In this document: positions 34,645 to 41,866 of the stretch, piece by piece | Numbering within the stretch: the first letter of the stretch is position 1 | Layout of the letters: each line of letters begins with the position of its first letter | NCBI GenBank assembly: GCA_947588605.1 | Contig: CANPYK010000019.1 | Coordinates: 1 to 43,290, forward strand | Reading direction: 5' to 3' | Length of the DNA stretch: 43,290 nucleotides | Source of the DNA: an uncultured Oscillospiraceae bacterium | Lineage (GTDB): Bacteria > Bacillota > Clostridia > Oscillospirales > Oscillospiraceae | Program-made: the position numbers and the translations under genes | Notes under the pieces: model-generated | Seen by the model: the letters and a program-made list of their open reading frames with translations, nothing else | Told to the model about the DNA's origin: nothing | Databases searched by the model: none

Positions 34645-35379
34645 ATGAAGAAGCTTTTTCCGGCGGCGCTGGCCGCCTTTCTGATAGCCGCCCTCGCCGC
34701 CTGCGCTTCGCCGGCGGGCATCCGGGGGCGGGAGGATATTCTGGATAAGAGGGTCGCGGTGATCGACGGCTCCGTGGCCGAGGGGCTCGTGTCCCACTTA
34801 GACCCCGAGCTTACGCTGGTGGTCTGCGACAGCGCCGCCTCCCTGAAGGACGCCCTCAAGGCCGGCCGCGCCGACTGCGCCGTGGCGGACGAGGCCGCGG
34901 CGGAGGAGCTCACGGGCTTTCTCTCCGGGCTGGAGACCGCCGAGGAGCCTTACGCCGCCCCGCAGTACGCCATCGCCGTCTCCGAGGACAACCGCCTTTT
35001 GCTGGAGCGGCTCAACGCCGCCCTTGCCGATCTTGAAAGCTCCGGGCGTCTCCGGGCGCTCCTGAACGGCGAGGCCGGGAGGACGGTTGCGTCGGGCGCC
35101 GCCCTGACCGTGGCGGTGGAGCCGGACTTCTATCCCCTCGCGTATCTCGACGAGAACGGGGAGCTGCGGGGGATCGAGATCGAGCTTGTCCGGGAGCTGT
35201 GCGCCAATTTAGGGCTTACGCCCCAATTCATGACGGTGGACGCGGACATGCTCCTCTACATGGCCGGGAGCGGCAAATGCGCCTTCGCCATCGGCCGCCT
35301 CACCGCCGGGGAGGGCGAGGGACTCCTCTACACCGCCAGCTACATGGACGCCACCCAATACATCATTGTGAAGAAATGA
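34645..35379 (+). CDS. Solute-binding lipoprotein with circularly permuted SBP_bac_3 domain
   Basis: 244 residues from the ATG at 34645, with GTGGGGA as ribosome site; GTG 34633 and ATG 34639 are alternatives. The signal peptide ends AALAAC (lipidated near C19). Residues 28-135 match the second lobe and C-terminal helix of amino-acid-type solute-binding proteins: [51 protein letters not shown]. Residues 145-244 match the first lobe, starting with [29 protein letters not shown]. The lobes are thus in swapped order. No transporter genes lie near. The gene ends 10 bases before asnS and probably shares its transcript. Ligand binding is inferred from fold only. Confidence 0.82.
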   Translation: MKKLFPAALAAFLIAALAACASPAGIRGREDILDKRVAVIDGSVAEGLVSHLDPELTLVVCDSAASLKDALKAGRADCAVADEAAAEELTGFLSGLETAEEPYAAPQYAIAVSEDNRLLLERLNAALADLESSGRLRALLNGEAGRTVASGAALTVAVEPDFYPLAYLDENGELRGIEIELVRELCANLGLTPQFMTVDADMLLYMAGSGKCAFAIGRLTAGEGEGLLYTASYMDATQYIIVKK

Positions 35380-35389
35380 GGTCGCACAT

Positions 35390-36784
35390 ATGCAAGCAAC
35401 AAAAATCGCCAGGATCTTCGCCGACGCCGAGGCCTTCGGCGGCAAGACCGTCACCGTCAGCGGCTGGGCCCGCACCATCCGGGACATGAAGAATTTCGGC
35501 TTTGTGGAGCTCAACGACGGCAGCTGCTTCAAAAACCTCCAGGTGGTCATGGAGCGGGAGAACCTCCAAAACTACGGCGACATCGCCGCCCAGAACGTGG
35601 GCGCGGCCCTCACCGTCACGGGCACGGTGACGCTCACCCCCGAGGCCAAGCAGCCCCTGGAGCTCAAGGCCGCCGAGATCTGCGTGGAGGGCACCAGCAC
35701 GCCGGACTACCCTCTCCAGAAAAAGCGCCACAGCGTAGAGTATCTGCGGACCATCCAGCATCTGCGGCCCCGCACCAACCTCTTCTCCGCCGTCTTCCGG
35801 GTGCGCAGCGTGGCGGCCCACGCCGTCCACACCTTCTTCCAGGACCGGGGCTTCGTCTACATCCACACCCCCATCATCACCGGCTCCGACTGCGAGGGCG
35901 CGGGAGAGATGTTCGAGGTCACCACGCTGGATATATCGAATCCCCCGCGCCTGCCCGACGGGAGCGTGGACTATTCTCAGGACTTCTTCGGCAAGCGGGC
36001 CAACCTCACTGTCTCGGGCCAACTCAACGCCGAGAACTTCGCCATGGCCTTCGGGGACGTCTACACCTTCGGCCCCACCTTCCGGGCGGAGAACTCCAAC
36101 ACCCAGCGCCACGCCGCCGAGTTCTGGATGATCGAGCCAGAGATGGCCTTCTGTGACCTGGACGGGGATCTGGAGGTCATGGAGGCCATGGTCAAATTCA
36201 TTATCAACACCGTGCTCGAAAAATGCCCCGACGAGATGGCCTTCTTCAGCTCCTTCGTGGACAAGGGGCTTCTCGACCGCCTCCGGAACGTGGTGGAGAA
36301 CGACTTTGCCCGCGTCACCTACACCGAGGCGGTGAAGATCCTGGAGCAAAACAACGACAAATTCGACTACAAGGTCAGCTGGGGAACGGACCTCCAGACC
36401 GAGCACGAGCGGTTTTTGACCGAGCAGGTCTACAAGCGCCCGGTGTTCGTCACCGACTACCCCAAGGAGATCAAGGCGTTCTACATGCGCCTCAACGACG
36501 ACGGGAAGACCGTGGCCGCCGCCGACTGCCTGGCCCCCGGCATCGGGGAGATCATCGGCGGGAGCCAGCGCGAGGAGCGCCTGGACATGCTGACGGCCCG
36601 CATCCGGGAGCTTGGTATGCGGGAGGAGGACTACTGGTGGTACCTGGACCTCCGGCGCTACGGCGGCTGCAAGCACGCCGGCTTCGGCCTGGGCTTCGAG
36701 CGCATGGTCATGTACCTCACCGGCGTTTCCAACATCCGCGACGTGGAGCTCCACCCCCGCACGGTGGGGAACGCGGAATTTTAA
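35390..36784 (+). CDS. asnS: Asparaginyl-tRNA synthetase
   Basis: 464 residues. A class IIb enzyme that charges tRNA(Asn). The N-terminal OB-fold anticodon-binding domain (about 15-105) has [12 protein letters not shown]. Motif 2 is [20 protein letters not shown] with the Arg and acidic residues in place, and motif 3 is [12 protein letters not shown]. The length and the start [10 protein letters not shown] are typical. The Shine-Dalgarno TGAGGT overlaps the end of the upstream gene. Confidence 0.98.
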   Translation: MQATKIARIFADAEAFGGKTVTVSGWARTIRDMKNFGFVELNDGSCFKNLQVVMERENLQNYGDIAAQNVGAALTVTGTVTLTPEAKQPLELKAAEICVEGTSTPDYPLQKKRHSVEYLRTIQHLRPRTNLFSAVFRVRSVAAHAVHTFFQDRGFVYIHTPIITGSDCEGAGEMFEVTTLDISNPPRLPDGSVDYSQDFFGKRANLTVSGQLNAENFAMAFGDVYTFGPTFRAENSNTQRHAAEFWMIEPEMAFCDLDGDLEVMEAMVKFIINTVLEKCPDEMAFFSSFVDKGLLDRLRNVVENDFARVTYTEAVKILEQNNDKFDYKVSWGTDLQTEHERFLTEQVYKRPVFVTDYPKEIKAFYMRLNDDGKTVAAADCLAPGIGEIIGGSQREERLDMLTARIRELGMREEDYWWYLDLRRYGGCKHAGFGLGFERMVMYLTGVSNIRDVELHPRTVGNAEF

Positions 36785-36794
36785 GAACGCCTGT

Positions 36795-36823
36795 ATTATA
36801 CCATAAGTCAAAGCAAAAATCAA
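36795..36823 (-). promoter_or_regulatory. Promoter-like sequence antisense to the end of asnS
   Basis: Minus strand TTGATT (36818-36823), 17-base spacer, TATAAT (36795-36800) with extended TGG. It lies 10 bases past the asnS stop and points back into the gene. Confidence 0.45.
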
Positions 36824-36871
36824 GTATTATTTTCGCGTTTTAAAATAATTCTTCCCGGATGAGGTGAGGAT

Positions 36872-38017
36872 ATGGCTGACAGGAAACCGCCGAAGAGCTA
36901 CGGCACGAACATCGACTTCAACGCCTACCATCTGCGTCCGGCGGCGTCGTACCTGGACGACATCAAGCGCTTAAAGGACGAGCTCACCGTCACCCTCACG
37001 GGCTTTGGAGAGACGGAGAAGAAGCCGGCGGAGAAGCCGAAGACGGCGGAGAAGAAACCGGCGGCGGACCTTTCCGGGCTCCAGTCCTCCATGGACGAGG
37101 CCAAGCGCGCCGCCGACGAGCTTTTGCGGGAGATGGAGGCCAAGGGCGGCGCCATCGGTCCCGAGGCCCCCAAGACCGAGGCGGAGAAGAGCCCGGAGAA
37201 GCCGGACCTCGATAAGCTCCTCGCCGAGCTGGACGAGCTGGTGGGGCTGGAGGAGATCAAGAAGAACGTGCGCAGTCTCATTAACCTGGCCAAGGTCCGC
37301 AAGCTCCGGGAGGAGCACGACCTGCCCACCCCGGCCATGAGCCTGCACCTTGTGTTCATGGGCAACCCCGGCACCGGCAAGACCACCGTGGCGCGGCTCA
37401 TCGCCCAGCTTTACTACGCCATCGGCGTTCTGAGCAAGGGCCAGCTGGTGGAGGTGGACCGGTCCGGCCTGGTGGCCGGCTTTGTGGGCCAGACGGCGAT
37501 CAAGACCGACGAGGCCATCAAAAAGGCCATCGGCGGCGTCCTCTTCATCGACGAGGCCTATTCCCTGGCGGCCAACACCGGGGAGAACGACTTCGGCCGG
37601 GAGGCCATCGAGACGGTCTTGAAGGGCATGGAGGACAACCGCAAGGACCTGGTGGTCATCGTGGCGGGGTACGAGGACCTGATGGAGCAGTTCATCAGCT
37701 CCAACCCCGGCCTTGCGTCCCGCTTCAACCGCTACTTCCTCTTTGAGGACTACACTGGGGAGGAGCTCTACGAGATCTTTCTCTCCATGTGCCGGAAGAA
37801 CAAATATACCCTTACCGTGGAGGCCCAGGAGTATGCCAAGGACCTCTTCGCCCGCCTCTACCGGGACCGCGGCGAGAACTTCGGTAACGCCCGGGACGTG
37901 CGCAACATCTTCGAAAACGTCATCGGCATCCACGCCGACCGCATCGCCTCCGACCCCGACATCGACGAGCGGGATCTGACGCTGGTGATGCGGGAGGACT
38001 TGGAGAAGCTGGCTTGA
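36872..38017 (+). CDS. AAA+ ATPase of the CbbX/SpoVK type
   Basis: 381 residues. An N-terminal extension (1-115) with Lys/Glu/Pro repeats and a predicted coiled segment (65-90) precedes one AAA module. Walker A is GNPGTGKT (164-171), Walker B is VLFIDEAYSL (D227/E228), sensor 1 lies in VIVAGYEDLM and the arginine finger near NPGLASRFNRYFLF. This is the family of CbbX Rubisco activase and sporulation protein SpoVK; related proteins occur widely in Firmicutes with unknown clients. The Shine-Dalgarno GAGGTGAGG lies just before the start. The stop codon lies inside a 12-base-pair hairpin (38014-38040). Confidence 0.9.
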   Translation: MADRKPPKSYGTNIDFNAYHLRPAASYLDDIKRLKDELTVTLTGFGETEKKPAEKPKTAEKKPAADLSGLQSSMDEAKRAADELLREMEAKGGAIGPEAPKTEAEKSPEKPDLDKLLAELDELVGLEEIKKNVRSLINLAKVRKLREEHDLPTPAMSLHLVFMGNPGTGKTTVARLIAQLYYAIGVLSKGQLVEVDRSGLVAGFVGQTAIKTDEAIKKAIGGVLFIDEAYSLAANTGENDFGREAIETVLKGMEDNRKDLVVIVAGYEDLMEQFISSNPGLASRFNRYFLFEDYTGEELYEIFLSMCRKNKYTLTVEAQEYAKDLFARLYRDRGENFGNARDVRNIFENVIGIHADRIASDPDIDERDLTLVMREDLEKLA

Positions 38018-38060
38018 AAGGCCGCTTTGCGGCCTTTCAATGCCAAGGGGATGCGTGCGG
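38014..38060 (+). repeat. Truncated gene-end hairpin element, copy 3
   Basis: A perfect 12-base-pair hairpin (TTGAAAGGCCGC/GCGGCCTTTCAA, loop TTT) overlaps the stop codon of the AAA gene. It is followed by ATGCCAAGGGGA and a changed TGCGTGCGG, where copy 2 has ATGCCAAGGGGAACGTGCG. The rest of the element is missing, replaced by island C. Confidence 0.65.
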
Positions 38061-38612
38061 GCCATCGGGACCGCCCGGTCATCCCACGCTCGCTGCCCCC
38101 CTGCCCCCCTCCTACGAGGAGGGGGCTTTTTTAAAAGGTTTGCGCCGCATAGCGGCGCATTCTTTGATTTTCCCGCTGCGGCGGGAACGAGGGACGGGGG
38201 ACGAGGGAACGGGCGGGTTTGGAACCCGCCCCTACCAAAAAGGTTTGCGCCGCTATGCGGCGCAATTTTTTATAAACGCGGCGCGAAGCGCCGCAACCTT
38301 ATTCCCCCGACCCCTTTTTCGGAAAAAGGGGTGCCGCCGCGGCGGCGGGGTATTCGAGCCTTCGTCCGCCGTCCTAGCCTTCCCCGCAAGGTGGGGAAGG
38401 TGGCGCCCGCAGGCGCCGGATGAGGTGGGAGGGTGCGTTCATCGGGGCCGCCCAAAGCCCTTTGGCTCCCACCTCACCCCTCCCCGCCCTGCGGGGAGGA
38501 CTCTTTGTCGGGGCGGGTGCGGGTTATCGAAACTGCTCTATCATCCCACGTTCGCTACCCCCCTGCCCCCCTCCTACGAGGAGGGGGCTTTTAAGAGGTT
38601 TGCGCCTAACGG
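38041..38612. repeat. Palindromic mosaic island C
   Basis: Fills the convergent gap between the AAA gene and coaBC. Modules seen: CCCCCTCC/GGAGGGGG at 38105-38125 and again near 38566-38587, GGGCGGGT/ACCCGCCC (38211-38231), GCGCCGC/GCGGCGC around 38241-38264 followed by TTTTTTATAAA, CCTTCCCC/GGGGAAGG (38378-38400) and GGCGCC/GGCGCC with loop CGCA (38402-38417). The order and orientation match island A; B is inverted. ORFs in it read through palindromes. Confidence 0.85.
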
Positions 38613-38620
38613 TGCATTCT

Positions 38621-39808
38621 TTATTTCCCCACGATCGCGTCCAAAATGGCGTGGGCGGCCTCGTCTTTGGTCATGAGGGGGAGCTCACGCTCTCCGTCCG
38701 GGGTGATGAGGGTGAGGACGTTGGTGTCGGTGCCGAAGCCGGCGCCAAATTGGCGCAGGGAGTTGGCGCAGATCATGTCGCAGTGCTTCTCCGCCAGCTT
38801 TTTCCGGGAGTTTTCCAGCACGTGCTCCGTCTCCATGGAGAAGCCGCACAGGAACTGATGGGGCGGCTTGTGTTCGCCCAGGTATTGAAGGATGTCCTTC
38901 GTCCGGCGCAGCTTGAGCGTCAGCGCGCCGTCGGATTTCTTCAGCTTGTTCTCCGCCGTCTCCTCCGGGGTGTAATCCGCCACGGCGGCGGCCTTGAGGA
39001 TGATGTCCTGCTCCGGCGCGAGGCGCGTCACGGCGTTGAACATGTCCTCCGCCGACTCCACGTTCACCACCTCCACGAAGGGCGGCGGGGCGGCCTCGGT
39101 GTGGGCGGCCACAAGGGTGACCTGAGCGCCGCGCAGCATGGCGGCGCGGGCCAGAGCGATACCCATCTTGCCGCTGGAGTGGTTGGTCAGGAACCGCACC
39201 GGGTCCACGGCCTCCCGGGTGGCCCCGGCGGTGACGAGGACGCGCTTGCCCTCCAAATCGTGCTCGCAGGCGATGTGCCGCAGGATGTGGTCGAAAAGCT
39301 CCCGCTCCTCCGGCATCCGCCCGTCGCCGGTGTCGCCGTTGGCCAGCATCCCGTGGGCCGGGTCGACGATCTCGTAGCCGAAGCGGCGGAGCTTTTGGAG
39401 GTTGTCCTGGACGATGGGGTTATGATACATATTGTGGTTCATGGCCGGGGCGATGAGCTTTTGGCACGGGCAGGCCATGACGGTGGTGGTGAGCATATCG
39501 TCGGCGATGCCGGAGGCGATCTTCCCGATGACGTTGGCGGATGCCGGCGCCACCAGGACGATGTCCGCCTCCTTGGCCAGGGCCACATGCTCCACGCTGT
39601 ATTGGAAATTCCGGTCGAAGGTGTCGATGAGGCATTTTCGGCCGGTGAGGCTTTCGAAGGTGATGGGGTTTATGAAGTTTGCAGCGTTCTTCGTCATCAG
39701 CACCTGCACCGCCGCGCCCTCCTTGAGCAGCATCCGGGCCAGGTTCGGGATCTTATACGCCGCGATGCTCCCGGTAACGGCCAGGACCACGGTCTTTCCT
39801 TTCAGCAT
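38621..39808 (-). CDS. coaBC: Bifunctional phosphopantothenoylcysteine decarboxylase/phosphopantothenate-cysteine ligase
   Basis: 395 residues from the ATG at 39808, preceded by GGGAG; an in-frame ATG 33 bases upstream has no ribosome site. It makes 4'-phosphopantetheine from phosphopantothenate and cysteine in CoA synthesis. The N-terminal flavoprotein domain has VTGSIAAYK, EHVALAKEADIVLVAPASAN and the PAMNHNMY substrate loop. The CoaB half starts about 185 with VLVTAGATREAVDPVRFLTNHSSGKMG. It is transcribed away from the PanT and CoaX genes, which supply the same pathway. Confidence 0.96.
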   Translation of the reverse strand: MLKGKTVVLAVTGSIAAYKIPNLARMLLKEGAAVQVLMTKNAANFINPITFESLTGRKCLIDTFDRNFQYSVEHVALAKEADIVLVAPASANVIGKIASGIADDMLTTTVMACPCQKLIAPAMNHNMYHNPIVQDNLQKLRRFGYEIVDPAHGMLANGDTGDGRMPEERELFDHILRHIACEHDLEGKRVLVTAGATREAVDPVRFLTNHSSGKMGIALARAAMLRGAQVTLVAAHTEAAPPPFVEVVNVESAEDMFNAVTRLAPEQDIILKAAAVADYTPEETAENKLKKSDGALTLKLRRTKDILQYLGEHKPPHQFLCGFSMETEHVLENSRKKLAEKHCDMICANSLRQFGAGFGTDTNVLTLITPDGERELPLMTKDEAAHAILDAIVGK

Positions 39809-39831
39809 ATGATCAGCTCCCTTCTGAGGGC

Positions 39832-39837
39832 AGTATA
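39832..39837 (-). promoter_or_regulatory. Extended -10 promoter of coaBC (tentative)
   Basis: TATACT on the minus strand with a preceding TGG; no good -35 at 17 bases, and a TTGACA nearby is only 9 bases away. Confidence 0.35.
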
Positions 39838-39860
39838 CCACAAACTTGTCAAAAAAGATA

Positions 39861-39889
39861 TATACTTTTTTTCATCGAAGTGCTATAAT
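39861..39889 (+). promoter_or_regulatory. Promoter of the panT-coaX operon (weak -35)
   Basis: TATAAT (39884-39889) with TGC extension; the -35 position holds TATACT. The Shine-Dalgarno TTAGGAGG precedes the start at 39947. Confidence 0.5.
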
Positions 39890-39946
39890 GGGCCCCGTGC
39901 CGTATCCGCGCGGCGGAATGGCAACATTATTTTAGGAGGTTTCCCT

Positions 39947-40570
39947 ATGGAAACGACAAAAAAATGGATGAAGCCGAGAGAGCTGGCGCTCCTTGGACTT
40001 CTCACCGCCCTGCTCCTGGTGCTGTACTTCACGCCCCTGGGGTATCTGAACATCGGGCCGCTGGCCATGACCATGAACATGATCCCGGTGGCCATCGGCG
40101 CTATCGCCCTGGGCATCCCCGGCGGGGCGATCCTGGGGGGCGTCTTCGGTATCACCAGCGTGCTCCAGGCCATGGGCGTCGGCGGGACCAGCCTCATGGG
40201 CGCGGCGACCTTCGCCTTCAGCCCCTTCCTCACCATCGTCCAGCGCTTCGGGACGCGGGTCCTGGTAGGCGTCTGCGCGGCGCTTGTTTACAAGCTCTTC
40301 AAAAAGATCACCAACCACACCGTGGCCTGCTTTGTCACCGGCTTTTCCGCCGCTTTTCTGAACACAGTGTTTTTCATGGGCACGCTGGTGCTCATGTTCA
40401 GCAAGACGGACTTTGTGCGGGACGCCATGGGAGCGCAAAATCCCGTTTTGTGGATCTGCACCTATGTGGGCGTCCAGGCGCTCTTTGAAATGGCCCTGTC
40501 CACCGTCATCACCGGCGCGGTGGGCGTGGCGCTGGAAAAGGCCCACCTTTTGAAGGAGCGGAAACAATGA
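39947..40570 (+). CDS. ECF transporter S component, probably pantothenate-specific (PanT-like)
   Basis: 207 residues from the ATG at 39947 with TTAGGAGGTTTCCCT in front. About six membrane segments, with the S-component features MKPRELALLGLLTALLLVL, IPVAIGAIALGIPGGAILGGVFG and SLMGAATFAFSPFL. S components bind a vitamin and work with a shared EcfAA'T module encoded elsewhere. Pantothenate is inferred from the overlap (ATGA) with coaX and the divergent coaBC gene. No riboswitch is visible upstream. Other S-component ligands are possible but less likely. Confidence 0.88.
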   Translation: METTKKWMKPRELALLGLLTALLLVLYFTPLGYLNIGPLAMTMNMIPVAIGAIALGIPGGAILGGVFGITSVLQAMGVGGTSLMGAATFAFSPFLTIVQRFGTRVLVGVCAALVYKLFKKITNHTVACFVTGFSAAFLNTVFFMGTLVLMFSKTDFVRDAMGAQNPVLWICTYVGVQALFEMALSTVITGAVGVALEKAHLLKERKQ

Positions 40571-41331
40571 ATCTGGCGGTGGACGCGGGCAACAGCCACA
40601 TCGTCATCGGGCTTTTCGAGGGTGAGCGCCTGCTGGCCGCGGAGCGCGTGGCCACGGACAGGTCCGCCACGGACTTCCAGGCCGCCGTCCTTTTGAAGAA
40701 CGCCCTGGCGGCTCACGGCGCGGCCCCGGAGGACCTGCGGGGCGGCATCGTCTCCTCCGTGGTCCCCTCCCTGACCCCCGCCCTGGCGGGAGCCATGGAG
40801 CTCCTGGCGGGGATCCGGCCCCTGGTGGTGGGGCCGGGGCTCAAGACGGGTCTCGACGTGGTCACCGACGTCCCCGCCGCCGTAGGCGCGGACAGGATCG
40901 TGGACGCCGTGGCCGCCCGGGCCCTCTACGGCGCGCCGGTGGTCACCGTGGACATGGGCACCGCCAACACCGTCTCGGTGGTGGACGGCGCGGGGCGATT
41001 CCTGGGCGGGATCATCATGCCGGGCCTGCGTCTTTCCATGGAGGCCCTGACGCGCACCGCCTCCCTCCTGCCCCAGGTGAGCCCGGAGCCCCCCGCCCGC
41101 GTCATCGGCCGCAACACCGCCGAGAGCATGAAAAGCGGCCTCGTTTTAGGCGCCGCCGCCACATTGGACGGCATCCTGGACCGCGTGGAGCGGGAGCTGG
41201 GCATCCCCTTCCCCGCCGTCGCCACCGGCGGCCTCGCCCCCACCGTCCTCCCCTTCTGCCGCCGCAAGCTTATCCACGACCCCGACCTGCTTTTGAAGGG
41301 GCTGGTGATGCTGTACAATATGAACGCGTAA
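40567..41331 (+). CDS. coaX: Type III pantothenate kinase
   Basis: 254 residues. Phosphorylates pantothenate, the first step of CoA synthesis, without feedback by CoA and with a monovalent-cation need. Family blocks are DAGNSHIVIGLF (6-17), GPGLKTGLDV, GADRIVDAVAA, VDMGTANTVSVVD and a C-terminal TGG motif. Its start overlaps the PanT-like stop (ATGA), so import and phosphorylation are coupled. Beyond its stop lies mosaic island D. Confidence 0.96.
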   Translation: MNLAVDAGNSHIVIGLFEGERLLAAERVATDRSATDFQAAVLLKNALAAHGAAPEDLRGGIVSSVVPSLTPALAGAMELLAGIRPLVVGPGLKTGLDVVTDVPAAVGADRIVDAVAARALYGAPVVTVDMGTANTVSVVDGAGRFLGGIIMPGLRLSMEALTRTASLLPQVSPEPPARVIGRNTAESMKSGLVLGAAATLDGILDRVERELGIPFPAVATGGLAPTVLPFCRRKLIHDPDLLLKGLVMLYNMNA

Positions 41332-41351
41332 ATCGACACCCACCCGCGTCA

Positions 41352-41586
41352 AAGCCCCTCCCTCCGGGAGGGGTGGCCGCGCGAAGCGCCGGCCAGGGTG
41401 GGTGCGTTTATCGACACCCCCCAGAAACCCCCACCTTCGCTACCCCCCCTGCCCCCCTCCTACGAGGAGGGGGGCTTAAAAAGGTTTGCGCCGCGGAGCG
41501 GCGCAATTTTTTATTCCCCGCGCGGCGGGGACGGGGGACGAGGGACGAAGGACGGGGGACGGGCGGGTTTGGAACCCGCCCCTACA
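41352..41586. repeat. Palindromic mosaic island D
   Basis: A shorter island in the convergent gap between coaX and the ABC gene. It holds CCCCCTCC/GGAGGGGG (41452-41474), GCGCCGC/GCGGCGC (about 41481-41503) and GGGCGGGT/ACCCGCCC (41561-41581). Its last module is followed, as in island A, by a consensus rightward promoter. No gene is present. Confidence 0.8.
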
Positions 41587-41616
41587 TAAAAATATTTCTG
41601 TTTTACTAAAAAATAC

Positions 41617-41645
41617 TTGACAAATTGCTCAATTTATGGTATAAT
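41617..41645 (+). promoter_or_regulatory. Consensus promoter without a gene, facing the multi-hairpin element
   Basis: TTGACA (41617-41622), 17-base spacer, TATAAT (41640-41645) with extended TGG. The nearest gene to the right is on the other strand. Confidence 0.6.
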
Positions 41646-41682
41646 ACGCACACTCCAAAAAAACGGCCACCCCCCATTGAGC

Positions 41683-41859
41683 CATTTTTTCCGGCGGCAT
41701 GTACGTCGGAAAAAATTCCTTTTGTTTTGCGGAGTGGGAAGCGTTGCGAGTGCGCGGAGCAAAACAGCAGAAAAAAATTTCGGAAATGTCCGCAGACATT
41801 TCCGAAATTTTTTTCGCACGTTCCCCTTGGCATTTGAAGGGCGCGAAGCGGCCTTCAAA
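41683..41859 (-). repeat. Multi-hairpin gene-end element, copy 2
   Basis: Read on the minus strand from the ABC stop at 41867: hairpin 0 (41833-41859), ATGCCAAGGGGAACGTGCG, hairpin 1 (41771-41814, 20 perfect pairs, loop TGCG), hairpin 2 (GTTTTGC/GCAAAAC, 41724-41765), AAAAGG, and hairpin 3 (identical to copy 1 over 34 bases). Hairpin 1 is flanked by A and T runs, so it also reads as a terminator on both strands. Confidence 0.8.
41771..41814 (-). terminator. Strong terminator of the ABC exporter gene (hairpin 1 of the element)
   Basis: Twenty perfect pairs with 7 A residues at one end and 7 T at the other and a 4-base loop. It should stop transcription of the ABC gene and, on the plus strand, of any transcript from 41617-41645. 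Confidence 0.8.
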
Positions 41860-41866
41860 GCCAGTT

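Noticed and set aside
39841-39946. Possible riboswitch before the PanT-like gene
   Set aside because: No known aptamer pattern is visible in the short leader.
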